Below, piece after piece: positions 1-11,002 of a DNA stretch of 42,834 nucleotides. The notes beneath the pieces were generated by a model. The model was not told the DNA's origin and ran no database searches. It saw only the letters and a program-made list of their open reading frames with translations. Source of the stretch: Nemertoderma westbladi (taxonomy: Eukaryota > Xenacoelomorpha > Nemertodermatida > Nemertodermatidae); NCBI GenBank assembly GCA_032718475.1, contig JAUCBJ010003054.1, forward strand, positions 1 through 42,834. The letters are read 5' to 3'. The first letter of the stretch is position 1, and every line of letters starts with the position of its first letter. A program made the translations under genes and the position numbers.

Positions 1-1050
1 ATGATTACAACTGAGAGTATTTTAGATATTTTATTGTTCATCATCTTTTAAATCGTGAGGAACTAACGTGCAGTCTGTGACTTACTCATTAATTTACTTT
101 CACTATACCGGTACCCTATAATATCTGAGTATTGTACACGTTCGTGGGGCGTCGCGCAGCACGCGAATTTGAGCAAGGTCGAAACAAGTTAGATTTGATC
201 TGGAGTCAAAAGTTCGAGAAGTATTTACCCGTAACTTTCAAAGATATCGGAACTTTTGACTGAGATTCAACATCTGATGTAACGTTTTGACTAGGCCTAT
301 CTGCCAAAAGAACCTCCACCTATCTGCCAACATGTACAGTAGGTAGGCCTACCTTATGCCTTACCAGCACCATGGTACTCGTGAAAGGCTGCATAGCCTC
401 AGGATGACTGCTTCTACAGACTGTGATTTAGGTAGGTACCGGCACTGGTGATTTACACAGCATTGATGATTCAGTCCCGGCAATTTTGGAAGCGATGTAT
501 TACCGAGAGTTTACATTTCCGAGGAAATATACTGTAGTTACATCACTCCGCGTTTTAATAACGACCGAATATAAGGATTCATAAATGACATAGGCCTACA
601 CCGAGCGATCGATGTTTTCTATCCAGCGATTCCTCAGGAACTGGCGGGACTTCCATCTTATATAGGCCTACCGAGTTGAAGTCGGTACCTCGGAAAGAAG
701 GAATAACCTTCGTACACTGAGACAAAACAGGCAATATTATCATTGTCAATTGTGGACAGGGAGATGTAGACAGCAGAGATCCTCTGGAACCTACAGGACG
801 ATCCACATATACTGATATAAGAAAGTAGGTCACAACCCCACTTCGAAATTTCGAGCACAACTAATTAAGAGGTTGAAAGCGTTTGCCCTTGACGACCCTG
901 ATCTCGCCCTGAAACACCCGTCAATGGGTTACCCATTCCCTCTATTGAAGAATCATAAAGACAATGACCAATGGATAGATTGGAACAACGGAACGGTTTG
1001 TTTCTTCCAAAAGAGAGATTAGTTAATTCCACTTTGGGCACTTTTTCTGA
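1..1050. other. No gene recognised
   Basis: I see no convincing coding region, RNA gene or repeat here. Short open frames on both strands lack any recognisable motif. Scattered GGCCTA words are present, as elsewhere in the window. The last part, from about 880, may be the decayed upstream part of the reverse-transcriptase fragment that starts next, but I could not follow a reading frame through it. Confidence 0.5.
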
Positions 1051-1500
1051 TTTATCGGGCAACCTACTAAGCTACTTAACTCGATCATCCAACCACTACT
1101 GGAAAGAATGCCACATTTCGTGAAAGATTTGCGAACTTCGCGCTACTTAATTCCCCAAATTGCGTCCATTGCCCTAACCTTCGCGGCATTAGATGTTGTC
1201 GACATGTACCCGCCGATTGGCCACGATGTCGCCGTGGACGCCGTAGTAGAGTCGGTTACGGAGAACGAGGACATTCTGTGTTAAACTGGTTATACTGTAG
1301 ATCAGGTTGTTATTCTACTCAAATACTGTAGGTATTGTCCCATACCTATTTTGGTTTTCAGGGTATATTTTACGTGTTATTTAAGCGTATGGGTATGGGC
1401 GGGACGGCTGGTAAGGATGTAGCTGTTGTGGTCGTTAATAGAATTCACATGCATGTGAACATATTATTATCCCTGGTCTGCGCAATTTACTTCCGCACTT
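1051..1500 (+). pseudogene. Penelope-like reverse transcriptase fragment (broken)
   Basis: A remnant of the fingers/palm part of a reverse transcriptase. The frame open from 1051 to the stop at 1282-1284 contains QPLLERMPHFVKDLRTSRYL followed by ALDVVDMYPPIGHD, which resembles the family pattern in which a 'lp.yvKDt' stretch is followed by 'lDV.slYtnIphd.gi.a' (RT motif A, first catalytic Asp). After a frame break, another frame from about 1335 reads TYFGFQGIFYVLFKRMGMGG, resembling the 'yF.F.g..Y.Q..G.aMGs' region that follows in Penelope-like and related RTs. The order and spacing fit one degraded copy with at least one frameshift. No YxDD motif or GIY-YIG endonuclease was found downstream. 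Assignment to Penelope-like elements rather than another RT with the same motif A is an inference. Confidence 0.55.
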
Positions 1501-2228
1501 ATGGTATCACGCTACAACCAGATTGGATCCGAAGTTTTTGGGGTGAGCGACATTAAATTAACTTTTGAATTTTCCAACTCGAAATCTGTCTTTTTGTATT
1601 TAGAGTTGGAACAGGCCCAACGTAGCCATCCCGCCATATCCGTAGCTTCAGGAATGAAAGGGCCCCACCCCGACCTGGCAAACACCCCCGCTAGTACGTC
1701 CTCCTCCAACTCCAACATTTTCTGGTCCTGAACGACAATCTGAGGATAACAGCTTTCAGGAACTTCCACACAGACATAGACATAATGTTTCAACCTACTG
1801 TACGGCGTTTTGGTGATTATTTCCGCTAACATTTATTCGGTTGATGTTCCACCTACTGTACGTTTCCAATTTACTTTATTCGGCGGTTGCTGGGGAACCA
1901 TAATTTGAAGGGATATATGGTGTGAAGGGAGATATTTTGTTGGGCAATGTTTATTTTCGGTGCAGTAAGTCTTATACATTTTATATGTTTTAATATTTTT
2001 GTACACTTATACATTCTAGTTAGTTAGTAGTCATTTATTGCATTCGTTCGTCTGGAGACGGTCCCTTAGCCCCTTTATAATAAGTAACCCCATGGAACAC
2101 TATCGTACTTTTATATACTTAGGCCTTCCCCTCTTAACTATTTCACTTACCCCGTGTCATCAATGTTTATCTTGGTTGCTAGGAGACATTCAACTTTGTT
2201 TACGTTGGTCGTTAAGGCCGGAGTACCG
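1501..2228. other. No recognisable gene
   Basis: An open frame of about 100 codons lies on the minus strand at 1512-1832 and smaller ones on the plus strand. None shows a domain, signal or repeat I recognise, and the coding-like composition is weak. The rest is AT-rich. Confidence 0.4.
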
Positions 2229-2246
2229 CCCCCCCCCCCCCCCCCC
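2229..2246. repeat. Poly(C) tract, 18 nt
   Basis: An uninterrupted run of 18 C. It is one of seven long G/C homopolymers in the window. Unlike the tract at 3185-3206, I could not tie it to a transposon end. Confidence 0.95.
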
Positions 2247-2534
2247 AACACTTTTTGTAAATGTCTACAATTTCTACTGAAATTAAAATATTTGATTTTA
2301 TACAGTATGGGCTGGTAAAATATGGCTAAACAGTTGTTTTTTCGAAAAATTTTCAAATTTCCAGGCGCCCTCTTGCGGCCATTGAATGAAACAAGATTTG
2401 CGGTTAAAATGCTATTAGTCTTTCAATTTTAGGAGAAATTGTCTGAAACCAATTTTTTCGAATTACGGAGGTGAGTGAGCTCCACAAAAGTTATCGGTTA
2501 AAAAATTAATTAATATGTATTACTGTAATATTAT

Positions 2535-2559
2535 TATATATATATATATATATATATAT
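2535..2559. repeat. (TA)n microsatellite
   Basis: About 12 TA units, followed at once by TTCCTTGTAGCCAAAACGTT. The same (TA)n-plus-motif arrangement occurs, inverted, near 8205-8278, so the microsatellite appears to belong to a dispersed element rather than to be independent. Confidence 0.9.
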
Positions 2560-2969
2560 TCCTTGTAGCCAAAACGTTTTTTTTACAGAAAAAAATATAT
2601 GCACATATATAGCAAATATACAAGTTTCCAAAACGTCTAACAAGAAAAATATTAATATTGACGAAATAAATATTGGAACCTACTGTAAGTGACTACTACT
2701 AAAATGTAGTAGTAGTTAATACTGAAGACTGGAATTACGGGGAGGTACACCATTTTGATCCAAAATATTTTTAAATTAGTTTTATGATCGATTATAATGC
2801 ACAATTAATTGGTGTTTCCCAATCTAAAACAAATATTTAATAGCTCTTTTATTTTTCACGTTATAACAATTTCCATTTAGGTACAGTATTTTAATGTCTA
2901 CAATGCCAAAATTGTAAATTAAGTGAAAATTTTTACTGAAATTATTAAAATGTTGATTGATTGATGTAC

Positions 2970-3208
2970 GGAGACAGGGAGGGGGGGACTGGATGCAAAT
3001 TCCATATTGGCGAATTAATATCCCCCTCAATGTTAAAATTGCAATATAGGGAAAGGAGCAGGTTACAGTGGCAAGTTATTTTAACCAAAACAATAAACCA
3101 TATACAATAAAACAGCTTACAGTTTTATTTTTGAAAGTTATCAGGTTTTATTTGCGACGAATTAATTTATATTGCGTCCAGTTTCCCCCCCCCCCCCCCC
3201 CCCCCCTG
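2970..3208 (-). mobile_element. MITE-like element, copy A (reverse orientation)
   Basis: A non-coding element of about 239 bp. Its reverse complement aligns with the sequences at 29088-29299 and 20441-20676 and with part of 39125-39252, sharing blocks such as AAACTGTAA, CCTGCTCCTTTCC and TTAATTCG. The ends are imperfect inverted repeats: GGGACTGGATGCAAA near 2987 and GCGTCCAGTTTCCCC near 3173. Outside the ends lies a possible 7-bp target duplication, GATGTAC, at 2963-2969 and 3209-3215. The right end has expanded into a run of about 22 C (3185-3206). The superfamily is not certain. CAGGG-type ends and a 7-8-bp duplication would fit hAT, but this is a guess. Confidence 0.7.
3185..3206. repeat. 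Poly(C) tract at MITE end, about 22 nt
   Basis: The C run is the expanded terminal G/C stretch of the MITE at 2970-3208. The corresponding end of the copy at 29088 has only about six G. Confidence 0.9.
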
Positions 3209-3381
3209 GATGTACCACGAGGCATCATCATATACTTGGCCTAATTATGATACGTGTGGCATCATGTACTGTAGGCCCTATTAATAATGTAGTGTACAGA
3301 TACAGTATTTCTATATTTCTCTACATTACTTCTCATTGGTTCCAAAGTTTCTGCTTGATTCCGATCTCCATACTGTAGTAT

Positions 3382-3404
3382 GGGGGGAGGGGGGGGGGGG
3401 GGGG
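3382..3404. repeat. Poly(G) tract, G6-A-G16
   Basis: An interrupted G run. No transposon boundary could be assigned to it. Confidence 0.95.
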
Positions 3405-3689
3405 CAACCACTATTATTTATGATAACATTCTTCTACATTTTTGTTATGTTAAAATGTTAAAATATAAGAAGTAATCTTGGACAAAATCTATCTTCTTGT
3501 CTAAACTTTAAATCTACGGCCGTAATCATTGCTGATATTTGATCATGAAATTTAAGATGAAATCTAATTCAAAATAAAGGACACTATTGTAAGTGACTTA
3601 CACTTATGTAGATACTATAAAGAAGTTAATACTGAACACTGGAATTAAACTGAAAATGAAATGAAAGAGATACAGTACACACTTGGGAT

Positions 3690-6660
3690 TTACAAATAGT
3701 GAAATGCCGTTCTGGTCACATACATATCCAGTATCTCTCAGTACGAAATCCAAAGAGTAATCTTAGACGAAATCTAAGCTGAAATCGATGCTGTAATCTT
3801 AAAAGCTAAATCTAAAAAGTAATTTTGGATCAAATCTAACATCTCGTATAATTTGAAATCTAAGACCACAATCCTGATTTAGATTTATTCTGAAATCTAA
3901 GACGAAATCCAAAGAGTAATCTTGGACGAAATATAAGCTTTAATCTATGGGGTAGGGACAAATCTAAGCAGAAATCTATGGGGTAATCTTAGACAAAACA
4001 TAATCTGAAATCTAAAAAGTAATTTTGAACGAAATCTAACCTCTCGTCTAACTTGAAATCTCGGCTTAGATTTATTCTGAAATCTAAGACGAAAACCAAA
4101 GAGTAATCTTGGAATATAAGCCGGAATGAAGCCGACTGTTAAGAACCAACAGCGTAATGTATAGTAGTATATAGATATTCACATACACTACATGATAACT
4201 TCACATAATAGTAGAGTAGTAATTAGTACAAGATACCACATACATCATCAACTTTATATCAGTAACGATATTTACAGAAATTATATTTTACAGTACAGTA
4301 AGTGTGCATTGTACTAGATAAACATTCATTGCCAGCTATTCAAAGAATATTAATAGTAATAATAGCTAAGAGGTACGTACACTTTGAATAATAGTAAAGT
4401 GCCGTTCTGGTCACATACATATATCTCTCAGTACGTTTTGCCTACACCTTGATACATAATTATTTAACTTGTAGCTAGAACGTTATTTTATGAATAACAT
4501 ATGTAACATAAACGTCATTTTTACATTAGTTTTAATCTTGGACGAAATATAAGCTTTAATCTATGGGGTAGGGACAAATCTAAGCAGAAATCTATGGGGT
4601 AATCTTAAACAAAACATAATCTGAAATCGAAAAAGTAATCTTGGACGAAATCTAACCTCTCGTCTAACTTGATATCCCAAACCACAATCTTGGCTTAGAT
4701 TTATTGTGAAACCGAAACGGAAATCCAAAGAGTAATCTTGGACGAAATCTAAGCTGAAATCGATGCTGTAATCTTAAAAGCTAAATCTAAAAAGTAATTT
4801 TGGATCAAATCTAACATCTCGTATAATTTGAAATCTAAGACCACAATCCTGATTTAGATTTATTCTGAAATCTAAGACGAAATCTAAAGAGTAATCTTGG
4901 ACGAAATATAAGCTTTAATCTATGGGGTAGGGACAAATCTAAGCAGAAATCTATGGTGTAATCTTAGACAAAACATAATCTGAAATCTAAAAAGTAATTT
5001 TGAACGAAATCTAACCTCTCGTCTAACTTGAAATCTCGGCTTAGATTTATTCTGAAATCTAAGACGAAAACCAAAGAGTAATCTTGGAATATAAGCCGGC
5101 GGAATGAAGCCGACTGTTAAGAACCAACAGCGTAATGTATAGTAGTATATAGATATTCACATACACTACATGATAACTTCACATAATAGTAGAGTAGTAA
5201 TTAGTACAAGATACCACATACATCATCAACTTTATATCAGTAACGATATTTACAGAAATTATATTTTACAGTACAGTAAGTGTGCATTGTACTAGATAAA
5301 CATTCATTGCCAGCTATTCAAAGAATATTAATAGTAATAATAGCTAAGAGGTACGTACACTTTGAATAATAGTAAAGTGCTGTTCTGGTCACATACATAT
5401 ATCTCTCAGTACGTTTTGCCTACACCTTGATACATAATTATTTAACTTGTAGCTAGAACGTTATTTTATGAATAACATATGTAACATAAACGTCATTTTT
5501 ACATTAAGTTTTAATCTTGGACGAAATATAAGCTTTAATCTATGGGGTAGGGACAAATCTAAGCAGAAATCTATGGGGTAATCTTAGACAAAACATAATC
5601 TGAAATCGAAAAAGTAATCTTGGACGAAATCTAACCTGTCTTCTAACTTGATGTCCCAAACCACAATCTTGGCTTATATTTATTCTGAAATCGAAACGGA
5701 AATCCAAAGAGTAATCTTGGACGAAATCTAAGCTGAAATCGATGCTGTAATCTTAAAAGCTAAATCTAAAAAGTAATTTTGGATCAAATCTAACATCTCG
5801 TATAACTTGAAATCTAAGACCACAATCCTGATTTAGATTTATTCTGAAATCTAAGACGAAATCCAAAGAGTAATCTTGGACGAAATATAAGCTTTAATCT
5901 ATGGGGTAGGGACAAATCTAAGCAGAAATCTATGGTGTAATCTTAGACAAAACATAATCTGAAATCTAAAAAGTATTTTTGAACAAAATCTAACCTCTCG
6001 TCTTACTTGAAATCTCGGCTTAGATTTATTCTGAAATCTAAGACGAAAACCAAAGAGTAATCTTGGAATATAAGCCGGAATGAAGCCGACTGTTTAAAAC
6101 CAACAGCGTAATGTATAGTAGTATATAGATATTCACATACACTACATGATAACTTCACATAATAGTAGAGTAGTAATTAGTACAAGATACCACATACATC
6201 ATCAACTTTATATCAGTAACGATATTTACAGAAATTATATTTTACAGTACAGTAAGTGTGCATTGTACTAGATAAACATTCATTGCCAGCTATTCAAAGA
6301 ATATTAATAGTAATAATAGCTAAGAGGTACGTACACTTTGAATAATAGTAAAGTGCCGTTCTGGTCACATACATATATCTCTCAGTACGTTTTGCCTACC
6401 ACCTTGATACATAATTATTAAACTTGTAACTAGAACGTTATTTTATGAATAACATATGTAACATAAACGCCATTTCTACATTAAGTCAGTCTTAATCTTG
6501 GTCGAAATATAAACTGAAATCTATGGGGTAATCTTAGACGAAATATAGCTGAAATCTAAAAAGTAATCTTGGACTAAATATTATCTTTCGTCCTACTTGA
6601 AATGTAAGACTGTAATATTGGCTTTGATTTAATTTAAATCTAAGCAGAAATTCAAACAGT
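3690..6660. repeat. Composite satellite, about 977-bp unit, about 2.8 copies
   Basis: The landmark GGAATGAAGCCGACTGTT occurs at 4123, 5101 and (slightly changed) 6077, spacings of 978 and 976 bp. Each unit has two halves. One is rich in short degenerate repeats (AAATCTAAG, TAATCTTAGAC, GACGAAATCTAAGC) with an irregular period of roughly 20-25 bp. The other is a block of about 370 bp, non-repetitive within a unit, containing CAGCTATTCAAAGAATATT and GTAGCTAGAACGTTATTTTATG. Copies are nearly identical, implying recent duplication. The short-repeat half decays beyond 6500 into isolated AATCTAAG words up to about 6900. No coding potential. Confidence 0.9.
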
Positions 6661-7260
6661 CAGCTTAACTTCAGTAAAAATCCTCCAAATAATTATAATT
6701 TTGTTGTGCATACTGGACATTAGGTTACTCATTCCAGGAATATAACTAGTAATTATAGCTAAGTGGATCACTTGGGATTGACAAATATAGTGAATTACCA
6801 TTCTGGAATTATATGAACTGAAATATAGATTTTAATCTTAGTCAAAAAAGCATTAATCTAGGGCGTACTATAAATCGTAATCTATATAGCAATCTAAGGT
6901 GATGTCCAAGAAGTCTTACCTAAAATGTAATCAAACCTGTCATCACTACAGTGACTTCAATTCTAACTCGCACAAGATGTAAGTAAAGTACAAGCGCTGA
7001 ATTACAACCTAGTGTAGACTCTAATCCGTAATTCGATAAATATTTTAATATTTTTGAATGAATTCATTGGAAATCTATGGCTTTTCAATAAACGACCTCA
7101 GTTAGGGTGTATCATATAACCGTTTTCCCCTTATCCTTTAGTATAACAGGAAACGGCGCAGGGTGCACAGCAATGCCTACTATGTACACATAAGTAATGA
7201 TATGTTATACAACTAGGGCGATATCTCGTTGACAAGACCCAGCATCACCCTGCAGAACGC
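6661..7260. other. AT-rich, no gene
   Basis: This holds the decayed edge of the composite satellite (isolated AATCT/TAAG words to about 6910) and otherwise unremarkable AT-rich sequence. Nothing coding was recognised. Confidence 0.5.
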
Positions 7261-7494
7261 AGAGACGCAGTCTGAAGCTTGTTGGACACTGTTTTCGCTG
7301 GAAGGATCAACCTGTCCGCAATCTCGTGCTGTGGCAACCTTCCTTCGAGAATAGGTGTGGTGGACAGCTAATGACTTTCCTCAAAGGCCTGCTTAAGGAC
7401 ACCAAACTTGAGAATAGGGATGAACTGGAAAACTATATAGCTGAATGTGAAATCTGGGGGCGCTATGTTGTTGCTTCCGACGGCACTGCACCTT
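7260..7494 (+). pseudogene. LINE reverse transcriptase C-terminal fragment
   Basis: A short plus-strand frame ending in a stop at about 7492-7494 reads RRSLKLVGHCFRWKDQPVRN, then LVLWQPSFENRCGG and a tail with KDTKLENRDELENYIAE. This matches the C-terminal signature seen in many animal LINE pol proteins: 'RRLRl.GHc.R......lvlW.P..g.rsrGRp...yid.l.kDtg....el...m.dR..W'. The same signature ends the LINE copy at 36458-38423, but the two differ enough to be different subfamilies. Upstream of about 7255 the frame is broken and no RT catalytic motifs are present, so this is a 5'-truncated, dead copy. Confidence 0.7.
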
Positions 7495-8090
7495 AGTTCA
7501 AACTGATGATCATCATTACTATATATAATAAATTCACAAACCAAATTCAACTGTTTACATTCCAAATTTCCGATCCAATAATCATTGCTTAAATAAAACA
7601 CTCACAATAACCGCGTTCAATTGTGTAATTAAGTCACTCTAAATGAACTTCAGTTACTAATTAGTATATCTCAGAATAACACATAACTTGGTGAACTGTA
7701 TAGTCTGTCAAAGGCTTGAAATAGAATTTGCATAGAATTAAATAATATTTTTATTGAATATGAACATGAACATGAATTTATTATTATTGGTATGGCTGAA
7801 TAAATGTAGTAATATTACTATTAAAATTTGAAGTTAACCACCATGATGATGATGTTAGTTTTCGTAAAATATAAGGCCGATTATTATAAAATTTAGCTCT
7901 TTGTATACATTGGCATTACTTAAAAAATAATAACAGTGAAAAATATACTGTACTTGTACATAAACTATGTATTCTATGAAACTGACGGGAAACCTACCTA
8001 CTGGCTGACAGAAGCTCCTCAAACATATTGTAATCCGTTATATATGTATATATAATCCGTTAGATGTTAAACCAATTTTTGGTGAAGACG
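7495..8090. other. No gene recognised
   Basis: AT-rich sequence with no supported feature. Open frames are short and motif-free. Confidence 0.5.
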
Positions 8091-8225
8091 TTTTGGCTAC
8101 TTGATAACGTTTTGGCTACTCGTAGCCAAAACGTTTAAAATCTACCAAAACGTCTACCGCATATAACTTGGAGTAGCTAGAACGTCACTGCATATAACAA
8201 ATTAAACGTTTTAGCTACAACGAAT

Positions 8226-8264
<39 letters not shown>

Positions 8265-8282
8265 ATATTATATATATATGAA
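8091..8282. repeat. Foldback sequence with GTAGCCAAAACGTT motif and (TA)n
   Basis: ACGTTTTGGCTAC followed two bases later by its exact reverse complement GTAGCCAAAACGT forms a 13-bp perfect inverted repeat around 8124-8151. Further copies of the arm lie at about 8090-8102 (ACGTTTTGGCTAC) and, diverged, at about 8154 and 8208. A (TA)n stretch interrupted by ATTAT follows at about 8226-8278. The reverse complement resembles 2535-2635, where (TA)n is followed by TTCCTTGTAGCCAAAACGTT. This could be the end of a foldback element or MITE. Confidence 0.6.
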
Positions 8283-8609
8283 AAGAGCACATAAACCCCT
8301 GTAAGGAGTATGTTATCTCGGTCGGGGGACCTTAAAAACCCACTGAGTACCAGTTTCATTTAGGGAGAATAAATCTGGGGAATTCGCGCTGAAAATAAGA
8401 TGTTAAAAACTATTTGCCTAATTATTGTCAAATGGCTGAAGAAAATGTTACTTAACGTTTTTGCATAAATGGATATGAATTTCATCAACATTCATAGATA
8501 TTATAATATTAAAATAAATAATTAAGCAAACAGAACACCAATACGTTGATATAATATTATATCTTTTATGAATGAACCTTGTTCATTTTATTAAGTAATT
8601 TAAAAGAAA

Positions 8610-8905
8610 GTAAATTTTTCTTCTGGTCGTTAGGCCAGGGATTGTGCACAAAGTCTTACGACTTATTTCCAATATGGTCCCCCCAGAACTATTAATACTC
8701 CCCAGAGGAAACTCCAGTACTCATTTAGCTACTGTACCACTTAAGGATGCAAGTCAGAGATGCGCCCTGGCTAGTAGCTAGACCCTTTAAAGCATTTGTG
8801 CAGAAACGAAAACATCCCTGGTCCCCATTCTGGGATCGAACCCATGACCTCCAGGGAGATTAAATTCAATGCAAAGGATTTAACCACTACGTCAAATATT
8901 ATATG
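8610..8905 (-). mobile_element. tRNA-derived SINE (minus strand)
   Basis: On the minus strand, 8903 to about 8830 resembles a tRNA-derived RNA polymerase III promoter: an A-box-like stretch in TGACGTAGTGGTTAAATCC and a near-perfect B box, GGGTTCGATCCC. The downstream body, toward 8610, contains GGAAATAAGTCGTAAGACTT and GCACAATCCCTGGCCTAACG. Promoter head plus unrelated body is the architecture of a SINE rather than of a tRNA gene, and no good cloverleaf acceptor stem is visible. The 3' end and target duplication were not resolved, so the family is unknown. Confidence 0.6.
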
Positions 8906-9635
8906 TTATCTATTTATGTAAACTTCCCTCGCTGCGCTTACTTAATACATAAATAAATACACTAGGGTGTATATCGCTGAAATAGTTATGCTACACATAC
9001 ATCAACTTTTTTTTGTTTTGGTTTTTTATGCAATAATCTGTCTTGTCTTATTTTCCACTAACAGTTGACTAATGGGATGACGACGCCAGTCTATATCTAA
9101 GTGCCAGAATAGGCTCCATGTTCCCACGACCTTTGTCGTGATCCCAATCGTCGTTCCCACGACGATATTTCAATTCTTCAAAATACTACTCCTCCGCCGT
9201 TTTTCACCCAAATTCGATAATTTATGGTTCGTTTGAAAGGTTTTTTGAAGATCTGGAAAAATTATACAGCACTTTTTTGAATTTTTTTTGAATTTTATTA
9301 AAAATGTTAATTAATTTTATTAATTTTAATTTATTAATTTAATTTATTTACTTAAAAATTAATAAGTTAAAAAATCGGCTGGATAATTTTTGTAGATTCG
9401 AATGTGCTGAGTCCAAAAAAGTCGGTTTCAAAACATTTGAATAAATATTAAGGGACTAGTTGTGTTTTTAGTGAAATATTTAATTCCGCACTCGCCGCTA
9501 GAGGAACACAAAAATTTTAGAATTTCAATTTTTGTTGCTTTTTGGCCTTCCCCACGTTGGCTGAACACCAAAAACAGTGATATTGACCTACAACACGAAG
9601 TTAGAGCTGTTTAAAATATATCTCCTGAGGGGGTA
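8906..9635. other. No gene recognised
   Basis: AT-rich, with T and A runs near 9280-9360 and a CGACGA-type palindromic patch near 9125-9165. Nothing coding is supported. Confidence 0.5.
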
Positions 9636-9661
9636 CCCCCCCCCCCCCCCCCCCCCCCCCC
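9636..9661. repeat. Poly(C) tract, 26 nt
   Basis: An uninterrupted run of 26 C, about 130 bp before the first recognisable integrase sequence. It may mark the 5' truncation point of the copia element, but this is not shown. Confidence 0.95.
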
Positions 9662-9789
9662 AATTTCTGCAAAGGAGATGCGCATATCTGTACACGATAC
9701 CCTATTATGTTTGGAAGCTTCTCAAAGTAGGTCTTCAGGAGATTCAGCCTTAACCTTGGTGGTTGGTTGGCTTTTCCTCCCAGTTTTAT

Positions 9790-10517
9790 TGAATACCATG
9801 CCTGGCTTGATTGCCTGCTATCAATCAGTCCACCAAACCGATCTATATTAACTGACAACGGTGGTAAATTTATTGCAATAAGCTTACAGAACTTTGTATA
9901 AACTCAATTTTATTCATGAAGTGACAGCAGTGACAGCACCATACTCACCATTTAGTAATGGGGTCACAGAAAGGCTTAATGGTCTTATTAAAGACATTTA
10001 TCATCGAATCAAGCTTTCAAATTTATCATCGAATGATAATTCAAGTTTTTCTGATTATAAAATTTTGGCTATGGCAACTTTTGTAAAGAATGCATGGCCA
10101 AATAATCAGGGTTATTCTCCCCATCAAATTATATTTAGCAGGGTCCCAAACATTAGAGGTTTCTTAACAGATAACATTAGTGCATTGGAGAATTCAAAGT
10201 CAAGCAGTCAATTAGTAATATATCATATATTACTGAAGAATCAAGTCACGGAACCGTTTGCTACTAGAACCGTTTCTTCATACCGAGTTCTGCCGGGCCC
10301 TTTCAAGAAATATTAGACCCACAAATCGCAATATTACTTTAACGAGATACTGGATATATTTATCACAATGAGAAATGGAATGGTCCCGCCAAAGTTGTTG
10401 CTGTGAATGGCTCCGAAATGCTAGTTAGTCATGGGTCGTGTTATATAAGATGTTATCGATCCAAGATTCGATTAGATGATAATATGTAGTTAGGAATTAT
10501 TGATGAAACGAATGATG
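9790..10517 (+). pseudogene. Ty1/copia (GalEa-like) integrase, part 1 of broken pol
   Basis: Fragment of a retrotransposon integrase, which would join element cDNA to the genome. A frame through 9841-9880 gives RSILTDNGGKFIAI, containing the second catalytic Asp (codon 9854-9856). After a frame change, 9894-10316 gives APYSPFSNGVTERLNGLIKD, where the Glu at 9969-9971 fits the third acidic residue of the DDE triad. A further frame change brings WNGPAKVVAVNGSEMLVSHG, resembling the copia 'W.GPgkViG.dG..vlv.HG' C-terminal segment, ending near 10488. The first Asp, the zinc-binding N-terminus, gag and protease are missing. At least two frameshifts make it dead. The pol sequence resumes at 11620 beyond a nested LINE. 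Confidence 0.8.
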
Positions 10518-10529
10518 ATAATATACAAC
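10518..10529. repeat. Target-site duplication of nested LINE (left)
   Basis: ATAATATACAAC, repeated exactly at 11608-11619 on the other side of the LINE insertion. Confidence 0.85.
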
Positions 10530-10865
10530 TACTACTAATACTACTACTAGATCGAGCGAACTCGGACAGTGGAAATGAGATCCTTCCAGGCTTTCCGATT
10601 CTCCATAGTTGTTGTAATTTCGTTTCTCTCAAGTTCTCTCAAGAACTTAGTCTTCAGGTGCCTGGAGAGATCTGATTTTCAGATGGTATCCATTTACCTA
10701 TGTAAACTACCCATGTCTTTGCTTTCCTATCTTCTATGTCTTTTTAACTACACCCTATCCATGACCCAAGGTACTGGAAGTCGTCAACCTTCCTTAGTTG
10801 ATTATTATCAATTATTGTCAAGTTTTCATTAACATTAAAAGTCGTGAATTCGGTCTTGGTAGCAG

Positions 10866-10950
10866 TCAGTCTTTAGTTGCATCTATCTCTAACTTATCTC
10901 ATATCTCCTATCTCATATCCTTAGAGATAAGATATGCAACTAAAGACTGC
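10866..10950. repeat. Long hairpin (inverted repeat)
   Basis: CAGTCTTTAGTTGCAT (10866-10881) is followed by its exact reverse complement ATGCAACTAAAGACTG ending at about 10950. Inner segments TATCTCTAA / TTAGAGATA also pair. It lies at the start of the foreign 263-bp piece inside the LINE copy, so it may be a transposon end. Confidence 0.75.
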
Positions 10951-11002
10951 CTGTTCAGTAGAAGTGGAATAAATATAAAGGTGAATGTCAGGGGAGAGTG
11001 GC

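Noticed and set aside
1512-1832. Minus-strand open frame of 106 codons
   Set aside because: No recognised motif, no splice or repeat support; best treated as chance.
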